Shown in pieces: positions 25,259 through 33,748 of a stretch of DNA of 64,000 nt. The stretch covers positions 1 through 64,000 of the forward strand of contig UQKW01000006.1 of assembly GCA_900541885.1 (NCBI GenBank), written 5' to 3'. The DNA is from an uncultured Collinsella sp. (GTDB lineage: Bacteria; Actinomycetota; Coriobacteriia; Coriobacteriales; Coriobacteriaceae). The notes beneath the pieces are model-generated. The model saw nothing but the letters and a program-made list of their open reading frames with translations, was not told where the DNA came from and did no database searches. Every line of letters begins with the position of its first letter. Positions within the stretch are counted from its first letter, which is position 1. Both the position numbers and the translations under genes were made by a program.

Positions 25259-26665
25259 CTACTCTGTGGTGTCGTCGTCCTCGGCAAGTTGGGGGAACAC
25301 GGCGTCCTTGGGCATGGCGACCTTCGTCAACGAGGTGAGCTTTTTGCTCAGCGACGTGTCTGTCTTGACCAGGTCGCTGAGCGTCACGATCTTGTAGCCG
25401 TCGGCGACAAGGCCGTCGATAATCTGCGGCAGCGCCTCGAGTGTCTGCTCGGCGCATTCGTCTCTATCGGTGAGCAGCACGATATTGCCCGGCGTCACCG
25501 AATCGAGCACCGTCGAGACTTGCTCGTCGGCACCGTTGAGCAGCCAGTCGCCCGAGTCAATATTCCACGAGACTACGGCGGAGACCAGGTCCATCGCATC
25601 AATCCAGTTTTGCTCGTCAAAGGCAGCGTAGGGAGCACGCAGCAGCATCGTCTTCACGCCGGTCGTCGACTTAATCGCATCGGTGCCTTTCGTGATCTGT
25701 TCGCGTACCGCCTCACGGTCCTGACCCTTGAGCGAATCGTCGCTGTAGCTGTTGGATCCGATCTCGCACCCGGCATCGACAATCGCCTTGGCCGTGGCAG
25801 GCGAGGCCTCGGCCGCATCACCCGAAAGGAAGAACGTCGCGGTAACGCCCTTTTCCTTGAGCACCTGCAAGATCTGCTTGGTAGCGCCGCTCGGACCCTC
25901 GTCAAACGTCAGCGCCACGTACTTTTTGTTGCCCTTGGGCGCCACGCTGGCGCACGCAACAACGCAATCGGTGGCGGGCACAACCTCGCCGCGGTCTTGC
26001 GTCTTGCCCGACTGCTCACCAATCCACACCTCGGAGCGGCCCTGGACACCCCATGTCTGCACATACTCGATAGCGCCCGTACCCTCGACCTTGAGCTTGG
26101 GCTCGATAACCGTAGCCTGAACCTCGTGCTTTTCGTAGGTGTTACGGCCATCCTTGACCGTCACCTTCTCGCCGCCCTCAAGTTCGCGGCTATCCCATTT
26201 ACCCTGCTTCACGCGCTTGCCGTCGACCTTCACCGACAGCTTTTCGCCCCCATGGCGCTTGAGCACGCTGTCATCGACGGCCAGCAGGTCGCCTGCGTCG
26301 TAGGTGTCAGTCAACTCCTGGTCATCGATGAGATTCTGCAGCGTAGAGCCCACACGCACCGCGGTCTTCTGGCCGTTGAGCTCCACGTCCACACTGCGGT
26401 TGACGTAGCCCACGACGGCAGCGATAAACAGCACGAGCGCACAGCCCACGGCGATGAGCGCATAGGGCAGGCGAGACGAACGACGGGATGTGCGGCTGTT
26501 GCCGATGCGCGCGCTGCGATCGCTAAAGCCGCGGCTATGGTTGAGATACATCGCGCCGGGCTTACGGTGACGCTTGCGCTGACCGCTGGGCAGCTGCCCC
26601 AGGTCGCGGCGCGCCGTCGGACGCGCACCCGAACGCCCGTTTAAGTTGGATCCGTTTTGGCGCAT
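25259..26665 (-). CDS. NodB-like (polysaccharide deacetylase-type) membrane-anchored protein, catalytic residues altered
   Basis: A 468-residue protein with a basic cytoplasmic N terminus, one membrane segment (YALIAVGCALVLFIAAVVGY, ~70-90), a ~150-residue region with repeat-like strands, and a C-terminal NodB domain (~250-440). NodB motif 1 is TFDEGP instead of TFDDGP; motif 2, normally HxxxH, reads SNSYSDDS with no histidine; motif 3 is RAPYAA; motif 4 is DSGDW; motif 5 (LxH) reads LLTD. The metal ligands and catalytic His are therefore missing. It is probably a non-catalytic wall-binding or regulatory protein, although a changed mechanism is possible. A hairpin (26688-26715) separates it from the PRC gene. 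Confidence 0.8.
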   Translation of the reverse strand: MRQNGSNLNGRSGARPTARRDLGQLPSGQRKRHRKPGAMYLNHSRGFSDRSARIGNSRTSRRSSRLPYALIAVGCALVLFIAAVVGYVNRSVDVELNGQKTAVRVGSTLQNLIDDQELTDTYDAGDLLAVDDSVLKRHGGEKLSVKVDGKRVKQGKWDSRELEGGEKVTVKDGRNTYEKHEVQATVIEPKLKVEGTGAIEYVQTWGVQGRSEVWIGEQSGKTQDRGEVVPATDCVVACASVAPKGNKKYVALTFDEGPSGATKQILQVLKEKGVTATFFLSGDAAEASPATAKAIVDAGCEIGSNSYSDDSLKGQDREAVREQITKGTDAIKSTTGVKTMLLRAPYAAFDEQNWIDAMDLVSAVVSWNIDSGDWLLNGADEQVSTVLDSVTPGNIVLLTDRDECAEQTLEALPQIIDGLVADGYKIVTLSDLVKTDTSLSKKLTSLTKVAMPKDAVFPQLAEDDDTTE

Positions 26666-26687
26666 GTGCCCTCCCCCATAAACACAG

Positions 26688-26715
26688 CAAGCCGGAGCAA
26701 CAGGTCTCCGGCTTG
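26688..26715 (-). terminator. Hairpin between PRC-barrel and NodB-like genes
   Basis: CAAGCCGGAG pairs with CTCCGGCTTG 22 bases past the PRC gene stop on the minus strand. The T tract is weak (CTGTGTTTATG). It likely ends or attenuates the PRC transcript. Confidence 0.6.
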
Positions 26716-26737
26716 CCTCCCATCATTTGGTACGTCG

Positions 26738-27493
26738 CTATTTTGTAGCTTTTGACGAGCCTCCGCTCGCCTTTTGGTATTCGTCCTTAAAGGCCTTGAA
26801 CATGCCGCGCGTCTTGCCGAGCTGCTTGCCCAGTGCGCGACTGCCCTTGTCCACGGCAACCGATCCCTTGTCGTCGAGCACCTTGGCGCCCTTTTTGACC
26901 TTGTCGCCCACCACGACGCTGGCCTCGGCGGCCTTGGCAGCCGCACCGCCCGAATACCCGAGCGACTTGACCTCGTCCGAAACAATCATCGCGCCGTCCG
27001 CATAGCCGCGCAGCATCGTCGGCGGCACCTGCGTGTCACCAACCAAAACACTCGAAGCAGCACCGGCGGTCACATAGAATGCCTGCACGATGCCCGAGCG
27101 TGGCTTGAACTCCACGTCCGAGCAATAGCCCACGACGTCGCCCGATTCCGTGCGCACGTCCATACCGACCCAGATGATGCAATCGTCCAGGTTGATGTCG
27201 AGGCGCTTGGCGGCGGCGGCATCGTAGGTGCCCTTGACGTCATCGACCGCGATGGCGCCCTCGTAGACACCAATGGCGTCGAGCGCTACGAATCGGTCGG
27301 GGCGCTCGATCATGCCCGCGATATCGGACTGGCGGACCATAAAGCCGACCACGCGCGTACCGCCCGGGGTAAAGACCGGAAAGTGAATCTTTCCGAGCTT
27401 TTTAGGGCTGCGCGGCGTGCCGTCCTTTTTGGTGCGCTTGTCCTCGGTAGGCTTGCGATAGATCTTGGCACCGACAAAATCCCCGGCGCGCAT
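26738..27493 (-). CDS. PRC-barrel domain protein
   Basis: A 251-residue protein with two PRC-barrel-like modules: residues ~1-85 (KIHFPVFTPGGTRVVGFMVRQ, shown over a break: KIHFPVFTPGG and VVGFMVRQ) and ~95-170 (GDVVGYCSDVEFKPRSG). The C-terminal ~80 residues are Ala/Lys/Gly-rich and probably disordered or helical. PRC barrels occur in ribosome maturation and photosynthetic reaction centre proteins and in many uncharacterised proteins. Its ATG overlaps the stop of the YtxH gene (TAATG), so the two are translationally coupled and likely act together in the envelope. The MgtE-like protein nearby has a related module. Confidence 0.75.
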   Translation of the reverse strand: MRAGDFVGAKIYRKPTEDKRTKKDGTPRSPKKLGKIHFPVFTPGGTRVVGFMVRQSDIAGMIERPDRFVALDAIGVYEGAIAVDDVKGTYDAAAAKRLDINLDDCIIWVGMDVRTESGDVVGYCSDVEFKPRSGIVQAFYVTAGAASSVLVGDTQVPPTMLRGYADGAMIVSDEVKSLGYSGGAAAKAAEASVVVGDKVKKGAKVLDDKGSVAVDKGSRALGKQLGKTRGMFKAFKDEYQKASGGSSKATK

Positions 27494-27882
27494 TATGCCT
27501 CGGTCGAGGGCTCCGCAGCCTCGGTATCAGCCTCGACGGCGTTCTCGACCACGACGTCGGCGGCAGGCGTCACGTTGCCGCCCGAAATGGCGTCGTTGAG
27601 CTGCTCGCGCAGCTGGTCCATGCGCTCGCGGGCCAGGTCGACCTTGGCGCGCAGATCGTCGGTCTTGGCGTCGACCATCGGGCCAAAGTCATTCACCGCA
27701 GCACGGGCCTCCTCGGCGCTGTGCTCGTAGGTGTCGCGCATATTGTCCCAGGCGTCGTTGGCGATATCGGCAGCCATGGCGCGGGTCTCGGCGCCCGAGC
27801 GCGGGGCCAGAGCAACGCCGACAATAGCGCCGGCAGCGGCACCAAAAAGTGCGCCGGAGACAAAGCTGAAAGTCTTACCCAT
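27493..27882 (-). CDS. YtxH domain-containing protein
   Basis: A 129-residue protein with an N-terminal Gly/Ala-rich membrane segment (FVSGALFGAAAGAIVGVALAPRSG) followed by the YtxH-type helical region, ending in an acidic tail. AGGAGAGGA before the ATG at 27882 fixes the start. YtxH proteins are small stress-associated membrane proteins of unknown mechanism. It is coupled to the PRC-barrel gene by a TAATG overlap. Confidence 0.8.
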   Translation of the reverse strand: MGKTFSFVSGALFGAAAGAIVGVALAPRSGAETRAMAADIANDAWDNMRDTYEHSAEEARAAVNDFGPMVDAKTDDLRAKVDLARERMDQLREQLNDAISGGNVTPAADVVVENAVEADTEAAEPSTEA

Positions 27883-28018
27883 GATCATTCCTCTCCTGCG
27901 GGCACGTCGGTGCCCACCGTTTGAATGCTGTCCATTATACCCGCAGCGCATCACTTGCCGCTCCGCTCATCTGCGTACGGCAAAGGCGCAGGTACGTGAT
28001 GGTGATAAACGCGTAGGC

Positions 28019-28852
28019 CTACTCCTGAGGCATAGCCGGCATGGCTACTGTGGCACCCGGGTCCTCGCCGGCGCCGTCCACGAGCGGCAGGCCGCCCTCA
28101 TGCGCAGGTCCTGCCGGAACCGTCGCGGCACCGCCAAAGACGGCAGCGGAGGCCTCGTGGTTCTCGGCAACCGCGCCCTCGGTATCAATCGCCACCTGGG
28201 GCTCGTCGTCAAAGTTGGGGACGCCCTGGGGCTCGGCGGGAACGGGCTCGGCGGTCGCATCGGCAACGGGCTCGGCGTCGACCGGCACATCGCCCTCGTC
28301 AGCGCCCTCGTCCTCGGCAGCATCTTCGCCGTTCGCAGCGGCGACGGCCTCGTGAGGATCCTTGCCCTCGGCCTCGGCGCGCATGCCCAGTACCAGGTTG
28401 CGCAGGCCCGCGACCGTGCCCTCCACGTCGGGGGCAGGCTGGTCGGCGTGCAGGTACGCCCAGTCCATCATAAAGGTTGCCGACGACAGCGCACCGATGG
28501 CCAGCGCGTCGTCGGGGCACGAAAGCTCAACCTCAAAGACGCGCTCGTCGTGCTCGCTTACGCGCGTGCGGCCGCACGAAATGCTGCCGGCAAGACCGGT
28601 CTCGTTCATGAGCTCGACCGTCACATGCTCAAGCAGATGGCAAAGCTCGGTCTGGCCCATGCAGTCCTGGAACTCGCGACCGGAATCACCCAGGCACAGG
28701 TGCTTGGCAATCGCCGGCACCAGGTAATACACGCGCGCCGTGGCCTCGATATCCTCCGAGGTCATGAGCGGCATGCCGGGGTTCACCAGCACATGCGCGC
28801 AGATCTTGTCCTCGCTGACGGTGACCTTAAGGATGTTGAACAGGCCTGCCAT
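28019..28852 (-). CDS. Protein with stand-alone cyanophycin-synthetase N-like domain
   Basis: A 277-residue protein of two parts. Residues 1-~140 align by eye with the N domain of cyanophycin synthetase CphA1: the LVPAIAKHLC region, the CHLLEHVTVEL motif (His72, Glu75, His76; CphA1 has HIVEHVALEL) and SCGRTR (94-97; CphA1 has FGRTR). Residues ~150-277 are an acidic Ala/Pro/Glu-rich tail with no visible fold. The ATP-grasp and Mur ligase-like domains of CphA are absent and no cphA or cphB is nearby. The HxxEH pair has been linked to a peptidase-like site in the CphA1 N domain. A hydrolytic role is possible but unproven. Confidence 0.6.
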   Translation of the reverse strand: MAGLFNILKVTVSEDKICAHVLVNPGMPLMTSEDIEATARVYYLVPAIAKHLCLGDSGREFQDCMGQTELCHLLEHVTVELMNETGLAGSISCGRTRVSEHDERVFEVELSCPDDALAIGALSSATFMMDWAYLHADQPAPDVEGTVAGLRNLVLGMRAEAEGKDPHEAVAAANGEDAAEDEGADEGDVPVDAEPVADATAEPVPAEPQGVPNFDDEPQVAIDTEGAVAENHEASAAVFGGAATVPAGPAHEGGLPLVDGAGEDPGATVAMPAMPQE

Positions 28853-28876
28853 AACTCTCCCCTACTCTTCCTTGCC

Positions 28877-30250
28877 CTACTCGTCGCCATCGTGCGGATC
28901 CACAGAGCCCGCACCCGACGTCGCCGGCTTCTCTGCCGAAGACTCGGAATCCTTCTTATCGGTTTCGGCCGGAGCGATCACGCGGATGAGCGAGATGCGC
29001 TGGCCACGCATCGACTGCACCTTGAACTTGTACCCTGCAACCTCAAACACCTCTCCGATGTCGGGCACCGAGTCGCAAAGCTCCAAAATCCAGCCGGCGA
29101 TGGTCTCATAATCATCGCTTTCCTCGAGCGGCCAACCAAGCTCAATCGCGTCATCGCACGAAAAACGCCCATCAACGAGCCACTCGCGGCGCGAAAGGCG
29201 CGTGAGATACTTGTTGTCGGGGTCGAACTCGTCCTCGATCTCGCCGACGATCTCCTCGACGATGTCCTCGATGGTGATAATGCCGGCCGTACCGCCGTAC
29301 TCGTCCACGACCACCACGATCTGGTCGTGAGAGGTCTGCATCTCGGACAGCAGCGGCAGGATGTCCTTAGTGTCGGGCACAAAGGTGGCGTCGCGCAAAA
29401 AACCGGCGATGGGCTGGTCGCCCTTGCCGTCGAGCGCGGGCTGAATCAGGTCCTTGATGTGCGCAATGCCGGCGACGTTGTCGGGATCCTCGTGATAGAC
29501 GGGGATGCGGCTAAAGCCGGTCTGGCGCATGGTGGACAGCACGTCGGCGACCGTCTCGTCGTCCTCGCACATGGTGGTGTCCACGCGCGGCACCATGACC
29601 TCGCGGGCAACGGTGTCGCCCAGGTCGAAGATCTCGTGGATCATGCGCTTTTCCTCGTCGAGCAGGTCGTCCTGCTCCGAGACCATGTACTTGATCTCTT
29701 CTTCCGAGACGTTCTGGCGGTCGTCGGCACTCTTGATGCGCAGGATGCGGGCCAGGCCATCGGAGCAAGCGCCAGTCAGCCACACGAGCGGACGGGCGAT
29801 CTTCTGGAACACGGAAAGCGGGCCCACGACCTGCTTGGACACGCCCTCGGCATTGGCCAGGCCGATGCGCTTGGGGACGAGCTCGCCGATCACGATGGAT
29901 ACGAAGGCGACCGCGACGGTGATGATGACCGGCGCCAGGCCGCGCGCGATGGCGGAGAGCGGCGCGATGCCAAAGCTCATGAGCCACGTGGCGAGCGGGT
30001 CGGACAGACTCGTCGAGGCGACGGCGGACGAGGCGAAGCCCACGAGCGTAATGGCAACCTGGATGGTGGCGAGCAGCTGGTCGGAGTCGGCAGCCAGCTT
30101 AATGGCACGCTCGGCGCGTTTGTCGCCTTCCTCGGCCTCGTGCTCCAGCACGGCGCGCTTGGCCGTGGTGAGCGCCATCTCGGACATAGAGAAGTAGCCG
30201 TTGATGAGGGTCAAAACGAGGGTGGTGATAAGGGAGATGGTTATGTCCAT
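28877..30250 (-). CDS. CorC/HlyC-family membrane protein (CNNM-CBS-CorC_HlyC)
   Basis: A 457-residue protein: an N-terminal CNNM/DUF21 membrane domain (~1-195; FSMSEMALTTAKRAVLEHEAE is typical, here in two parts: FSMSEMALTTAKRA and VLEHEAE), two CBS domains (~215-335; VMVPRVDTTMCEDD and VVVDEYGGTAGIITIEDIVE, the second given as VVVDEYGGTAGI) and a C-terminal CorC_HlyC domain. Family members are linked to Mg2+/Co2+ homeostasis rather than haemolysis. The ATG at 30250 opens the first membrane helix; its ribosome binding site is distant (GGAGG 15 bases upstream). It is 24 bases upstream of the CphA-N-like gene on the same strand and may be co-transcribed with it. Confidence 0.88.
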   Translation of the reverse strand: MDITISLITTLVLTLINGYFSMSEMALTTAKRAVLEHEAEEGDKRAERAIKLAADSDQLLATIQVAITLVGFASSAVASTSLSDPLATWLMSFGIAPLSAIARGLAPVIITVAVAFVSIVIGELVPKRIGLANAEGVSKQVVGPLSVFQKIARPLVWLTGACSDGLARILRIKSADDRQNVSEEEIKYMVSEQDDLLDEEKRMIHEIFDLGDTVAREVMVPRVDTTMCEDDETVADVLSTMRQTGFSRIPVYHEDPDNVAGIAHIKDLIQPALDGKGDQPIAGFLRDATFVPDTKDILPLLSEMQTSHDQIVVVVDEYGGTAGIITIEDIVEEIVGEIEDEFDPDNKYLTRLSRREWLVDGRFSCDDAIELGWPLEESDDYETIAGWILELCDSVPDIGEVFEVAGYKFKVQSMRGQRISLIRVIAPAETDKKDSESSAEKPATSGAGSVDPHDGDE

Positions 30251-30360
30251 CGGGAGTTTCTCGAACCTCCAAGATTCGGGACGTCGGATTAAAACGTTGA
30301 CGGCGGATACGGCAATTGCACCGGCGCCCAAACAAGGACGCGGGCGCGCAGGCGTGGTCG

Positions 30361-31044
30361 CTAGATTACGAAGAGGATCACCGCCATGAACTGGAAGATA
30401 CTGCCGGCGAGCACCCACAAGTGAAACACACTGTGCAGATAGCGCACGTTTTTGGCGATATAGAACGGCACGCCCACGGTATAGCACACGCCGCCGACGG
30501 CGAGCAGGGCAAGCGCGACGGGGTTCAGCAGCGCCACGAGCTCGGGCAGCTTAAAGACAACGAGCCAGCCCATCAGCAGGTAGACCAGGCCGCTTACCCA
30601 GTGCGGTTGACGCTCGCGCATAAAGCACTCGAGGGCGATGCCGATAATGGCGATGGCCCATACGGCAAAGAACAGCGCAGGGCCGCCGTCGTTTGCGAGC
30701 GTGATGAGGCAAAACGGCGTATAGCTGCCGGCTATGAGCAGGTAGATGCAGCTGTGGTCGATGATGCGGAACACGCGCTTGGCGCGAGCGGGCTGAATCG
30801 CGTGGTAGAGCGTGGAGGCAAGGTATTCGAGGATGATACTGACGCCATAGACAATTGCCGCAGCCATGTGGGCCGGGCCTCCGCCGCGCAGAGCAGCGAA
30901 TACGATCAGGAGCACCAGGCCGGCGATACCCAGCAGGCAGCCGACACCATGGGTGACGGAGTTCATGATCTCCTCGCCCACCGTGTAGTGTGGAACGGTC
31001 GCGGTCTTGGGTCGCGGCTTAGAACTGTCGCTCGAATCGGACAT
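30361..31044 (-). CDS. trhA: Hemolysin III-family (PAQR/TrhA) membrane protein
   Basis: A 227-residue seven-helix protein with family motifs: MNSVTHGVGCLLG in helix 1, ASTLYHA after helix 2, IDHSCIYLLIAGSYTPF in helix 3, and a late FHLWVLAGS. The conserved Ser/His/Asp pattern matches the PAQR hydrolase-like metal site. The ATG at 31044 has GGAGG upstream. Family members affect membrane energetics and lipid state; haemolytic activity should not be assumed from the name. It is monocistronic in appearance. Confidence 0.88.
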   Translation of the reverse strand: MSDSSDSSKPRPKTATVPHYTVGEEIMNSVTHGVGCLLGIAGLVLLIVFAALRGGGPAHMAAAIVYGVSIILEYLASTLYHAIQPARAKRVFRIIDHSCIYLLIAGSYTPFCLITLANDGGPALFFAVWAIAIIGIALECFMRERQPHWVSGLVYLLMGWLVVFKLPELVALLNPVALALLAVGGVCYTVGVPFYIAKNVRYLHSVFHLWVLAGSIFQFMAVILFVI

Positions 31045-31151
31045 GCCGGTTACATCCTCCAACGTAAAGAGTTCTCAACACTATATCAAAGCGTCTGGGT
31101 GCGTGCGAAATTTGCACCATACGTGACCCTTTGTTTACCCATTCTTTGCTT

Positions 31152-31212
31152 GTTGACGCATCAACGGCGAACGTCCATAATGCGCTTGCATTAAATGTTG
31201 ATGTATTAACAT
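31152..31212. promoter_or_regulatory. Two palindromic operator-like sites
   Basis: GTTGACGCATCAAC (31152-31165) and ATGTTGATGTATTAACAT (31195-31212) share the core TTGA-N4-TYAA and lie just upstream of the alpha/beta hydrolase gene at 31231, in the divergent region with trhA. Two similar palindromes suggest a dimeric repressor binding twice. Confidence 0.5.
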
Positions 31213-31230
31213 CTTATAGGAGAATATTGC

Positions 31231-32196
31231 ATGGCTCAAAACGCACGTTCCCATCGAAAGCTCAAGATAGCCGGCATCGTTGCACTGGTGGTTGTCGTTG
31301 CGCTGCTCGGATTTGCCGGCAACTTTTTGTTTGACTTTGCCCTGAACCCCCAAGCGCCGTACACCATGAAGATGATGCAGGATAGCAAGAACGACAAAGA
31401 AGGTGAGCAGCCGGATGCCGAGGACACCGAGGCGCGGGCGTGGTTTAAAGAGAATCGCGAGAGCAGCAGCCTCACCGCAGATGACGGAACCGAGCTTGCC
31501 GCTTGGTATTTTGCTGCTTCGGAGAGCACGCACGACTACGCCGTCTGCCTGCATGGATATACCAACGAGCCCATCGGTATGGCCCGATACGTCAAGCGAT
31601 TCCACGACCGCGGCATGAACGTACTCGCACCCGCCGCCCGCGCCCACGAGCGCTCCGGCGGCGACTATATCGGCATGGGCTGGCCCGAGCGGCTAGATGT
31701 CGTTGCATGGATTGGGCGGATCGTTCAGGCTGACCCCGAGGCGCGCATCCTGGTCTTTGGCGAGTCGATGGGTGCGGCAACCGCCATGAACGTCGCGGGG
31801 GAATCTCTGCCTGCAAACGTGAAATGCATTATCGAGGACTGCGGTTATACGAGTGTTTGGGACGAGTTTTCTCTGCAGCTCAAGGACGTGTTCGGCCTGC
31901 CCAGCTTTCCCTTGCTCGATGTAGCAAACTTGGTATGCAACGTGCGCGCGGGCTACGACTTTCATAGGGCGAGCAGTGTGGAGCAACTCAAACACGCGAC
32001 GGTTCCCATGCTGTTTATCCACGGCGACCAGGACACCTTTGTGCCGTACGACATGCTCGACCAAAACTACGAGGCGTGCGCCAGCAAGGTCAAGCAAAAG
32101 CTCACCATCCATGGCGCCACCCACGCCAAGAGCGCGCAGGTCGACCCCGAACTCTACTGGAACACGGTCGACAACTTCCTCGACGAGTATTTTTAG
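31231..32196 (+). CDS. Membrane-anchored alpha/beta hydrolase (YqkD-like)
   Basis: A 321-residue protein with an N-terminal signal anchor (IAGIVALVVVVALLGFAG) and an extracytoplasmic alpha/beta hydrolase domain. The nucleophile elbow is FGESMGAA, the acid lies in IHGDQDTFV and the His in IHGATHAKS. HGYTNEP is the oxyanion-hole loop. This matches the YqkD/FrsA-like peptidase or esterase group. AGGAGAAT precedes the ATG. Two palindromic sites upstream suggest regulated expression. Substrate unknown. Confidence 0.82.
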   Translation: MAQNARSHRKLKIAGIVALVVVVALLGFAGNFLFDFALNPQAPYTMKMMQDSKNDKEGEQPDAEDTEARAWFKENRESSSLTADDGTELAAWYFAASESTHDYAVCLHGYTNEPIGMARYVKRFHDRGMNVLAPAARAHERSGGDYIGMGWPERLDVVAWIGRIVQADPEARILVFGESMGAATAMNVAGESLPANVKCIIEDCGYTSVWDEFSLQLKDVFGLPSFPLLDVANLVCNVRAGYDFHRASSVEQLKHATVPMLFIHGDQDTFVPYDMLDQNYEACASKVKQKLTIHGATHAKSAQVDPELYWNTVDNFLDEYF

Positions 32197-32242
32197 GATA
32201 ATAGTACGGTTTACTGGTCTATCTGACCCCCTAGCACTTCCG

Positions 32243-32281
32243 AAAAGCCGCCCGTGGGCACTGTGCTCACGGGCGGCTTTT
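32243..32281. terminator. Bidirectional intrinsic terminator
   Basis: AAAAGCCGCCCGTG and CACGGGCGGCTTTT form a 14 bp stem between convergent genes, with an A tract on one side and a T tract on the other, so it can stop transcripts from both directions. Confidence 0.9.
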
Positions 32282-32328
32282 GCTAACGCTGCGCTACAAA
32301 AGCGCTTGATTTGTCCAATAGCTAGACG

Positions 32329-33534
32329 CTACTTGACCTCGATGAGCTCGTACTCGCTCGTGCCCAAGCCGATCTTCTCGGCATGCGCGATGCACACGCG
32401 CCAGTCGGTGTCGGGATGCGTAATGCAGAAGGGGTCGTGCGCCTGCTCGCCCTCCAGATGCTCGTGGTTATGCTCCATCTTGGCCGCGCTATCGGTGAGC
32501 TCGGTGTTGGGCAGCGGCTCGGACGCCATGACGGCATCGGCGCAGGCCTGGTCGATGGCGACCGGGTCGAAGCTCGCGAACATGCCGATATCGTTGACGA
32601 TAGGTGTGTCGTTTTCGGGATGGCAATCGCAGTTGGGGCTGATATCCATAGCCAGCGAAATGTGGAAGCTCGGGCGGCCGTCGACGACGGCCTTGGTGTA
32701 CTCGGCGATCTTGCAGTTGAGCACGTCGGCCGCGGCATCATAGCCGGGCTTGATGCAGTCCTGGTTGCATGCCGCAATGCAGCGTCCGCAGCCCACGCAG
32801 CGATCGTGGTCGATAGCGGCCACGTGCACCGTGCGAGTAGCGCCGCTGGCAAGCTCGCGCTCGCGGGTGCCGTCGAACGAGACAGCGTTGTGCGCGCAGA
32901 TCTTTTCGCAGGCACGGCAGCCAACGCAGTGCTCGGTCGAGACGTTCGGCTTGCCGGCGGCATGCTGCTCCATCTTGCCGGCACGGCTGCCGCCTCCCAT
33001 ACCCAGGTTCTTCATGGCGCCGCCAAAGCCGGCCTGCTCATGGCCCTTAAAGTGGGTGAGGCTGATCACGATATCGGCATCCATGAGCGCCTGACCGATC
33101 TTGGCCTCGCGCACGTACTCGCCACCCTCGACCGGGACGAGCGCCTCGTCGGTGCCCTTGAGGCCGTCGGCGATGATGATCTGACAGCCCGTGGCATACG
33201 GGGTAAAGCCGTTCTGGTAGGCGGTGTCGATGTGCTCGAGCGCATTTTTGCGGCTACCGACGTAGAGCGTGTTGCAGTCGGTGAGGAAGGGCTTGCCGCC
33301 CAGCTCCTTGACGACATCCGCGACGGCGCGGGCGTAGTTGGGGCGCAAAAAGCTCAGGTTGCCCAGCTCGCCAAAGTGAATCTTGATGGCGACGAACTTG
33401 TTCTCAAAGTCGATCTGCTCGATACCGGCGTGACGGATGAGGCGCTTGAGCTTGTCGAGCTGGCTCTCGCGAGCATGCGTGCGCAGGTTGGTGAAGTACA
33501 CCTTCGCCGGTGCAGCGGGTGCAGTTGCGGTCAT
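32329..33534 (-). CDS. DUF362 protein with two [4Fe-4S] clusters
   Basis: A 401-residue protein. Residues ~10-185 form the DUF362 domain (AIKIHFGELGNLSFLRP, FKGHEQAGFGGAMKNLGMG); residues ~200-265 hold two ferredoxin-type motifs, CVGCRACEKICAHNAV and CVGCGRCIAACNQDCI. A second DUF362-like part follows. GAGGGGAT precedes the ATG. Such proteins are common in anaerobes and are thought to take part in electron transfer or maturation of redox systems; a precise role is unknown. It is alone in its transcription unit. Confidence 0.88.
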   Translation of the reverse strand: MTATAPAAPAKVYFTNLRTHARESQLDKLKRLIRHAGIEQIDFENKFVAIKIHFGELGNLSFLRPNYARAVADVVKELGGKPFLTDCNTLYVGSRKNALEHIDTAYQNGFTPYATGCQIIIADGLKGTDEALVPVEGGEYVREAKIGQALMDADIVISLTHFKGHEQAGFGGAMKNLGMGGGSRAGKMEQHAAGKPNVSTEHCVGCRACEKICAHNAVSFDGTRERELASGATRTVHVAAIDHDRCVGCGRCIAACNQDCIKPGYDAAADVLNCKIAEYTKAVVDGRPSFHISLAMDISPNCDCHPENDTPIVNDIGMFASFDPVAIDQACADAVMASEPLPNTELTDSAAKMEHNHEHLEGEQAHDPFCITHPDTDWRVCIAHAEKIGLGTSEYELIEVK

Positions 33535-33615
33535 AGATTATCCCCTCGGTCTATATGGCGTTACAGACATAAGGGGATGGTACCCGTTGAAGTAGGGTCG
33601 AAGTCAAGCACGGCC

Positions 33616-33740
33616 ACTCATTGGGGACAGACTTAAATGAGTGCCGCCAGGGACAGTCCTTGCCAGTCCGGCCGGCGAGCCGGCGAATCGGCAAAGACTG
33701 TCCCCAACGACTAGTCGTTTAAGAACGTCCCCAACGACTA
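33616..33740. repeat. Cluster of nested GGGGACAG inverted repeats
   Basis: Three structures follow each other: CACTCATT...AAATGAGTG (33616-33644) around GGGGACAG; GGGACAGTCC...GACTGTCCC (33650-33703) with an inner CCGG-rich hairpin; and AACGACTAGTCGTT (33706-33719) flanked by a direct repeat GTCCCCAACGACTA. The last part contains the 24 bp sequence also found at 25227-25250. It fills the space between the FtsX-type permease stop and the DUF362 start. Confidence 0.65.
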
Positions 33741-33748
33741 ATAAGGGG

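Noticed and set aside
27731..30292. 853-codon open frame opposite the YtxH, CphA-N-like and CorC-like genes
   Set aside because: It spans several real minus-strand genes and has no protein-like features.
28877..30487. N-terminal extension of the CorC/HlyC-like protein to 30487
   Set aside because: The first 79 residues are Arg/Pro-rich and unlike the family; the ATG at 30250 starts the CNNM domain.
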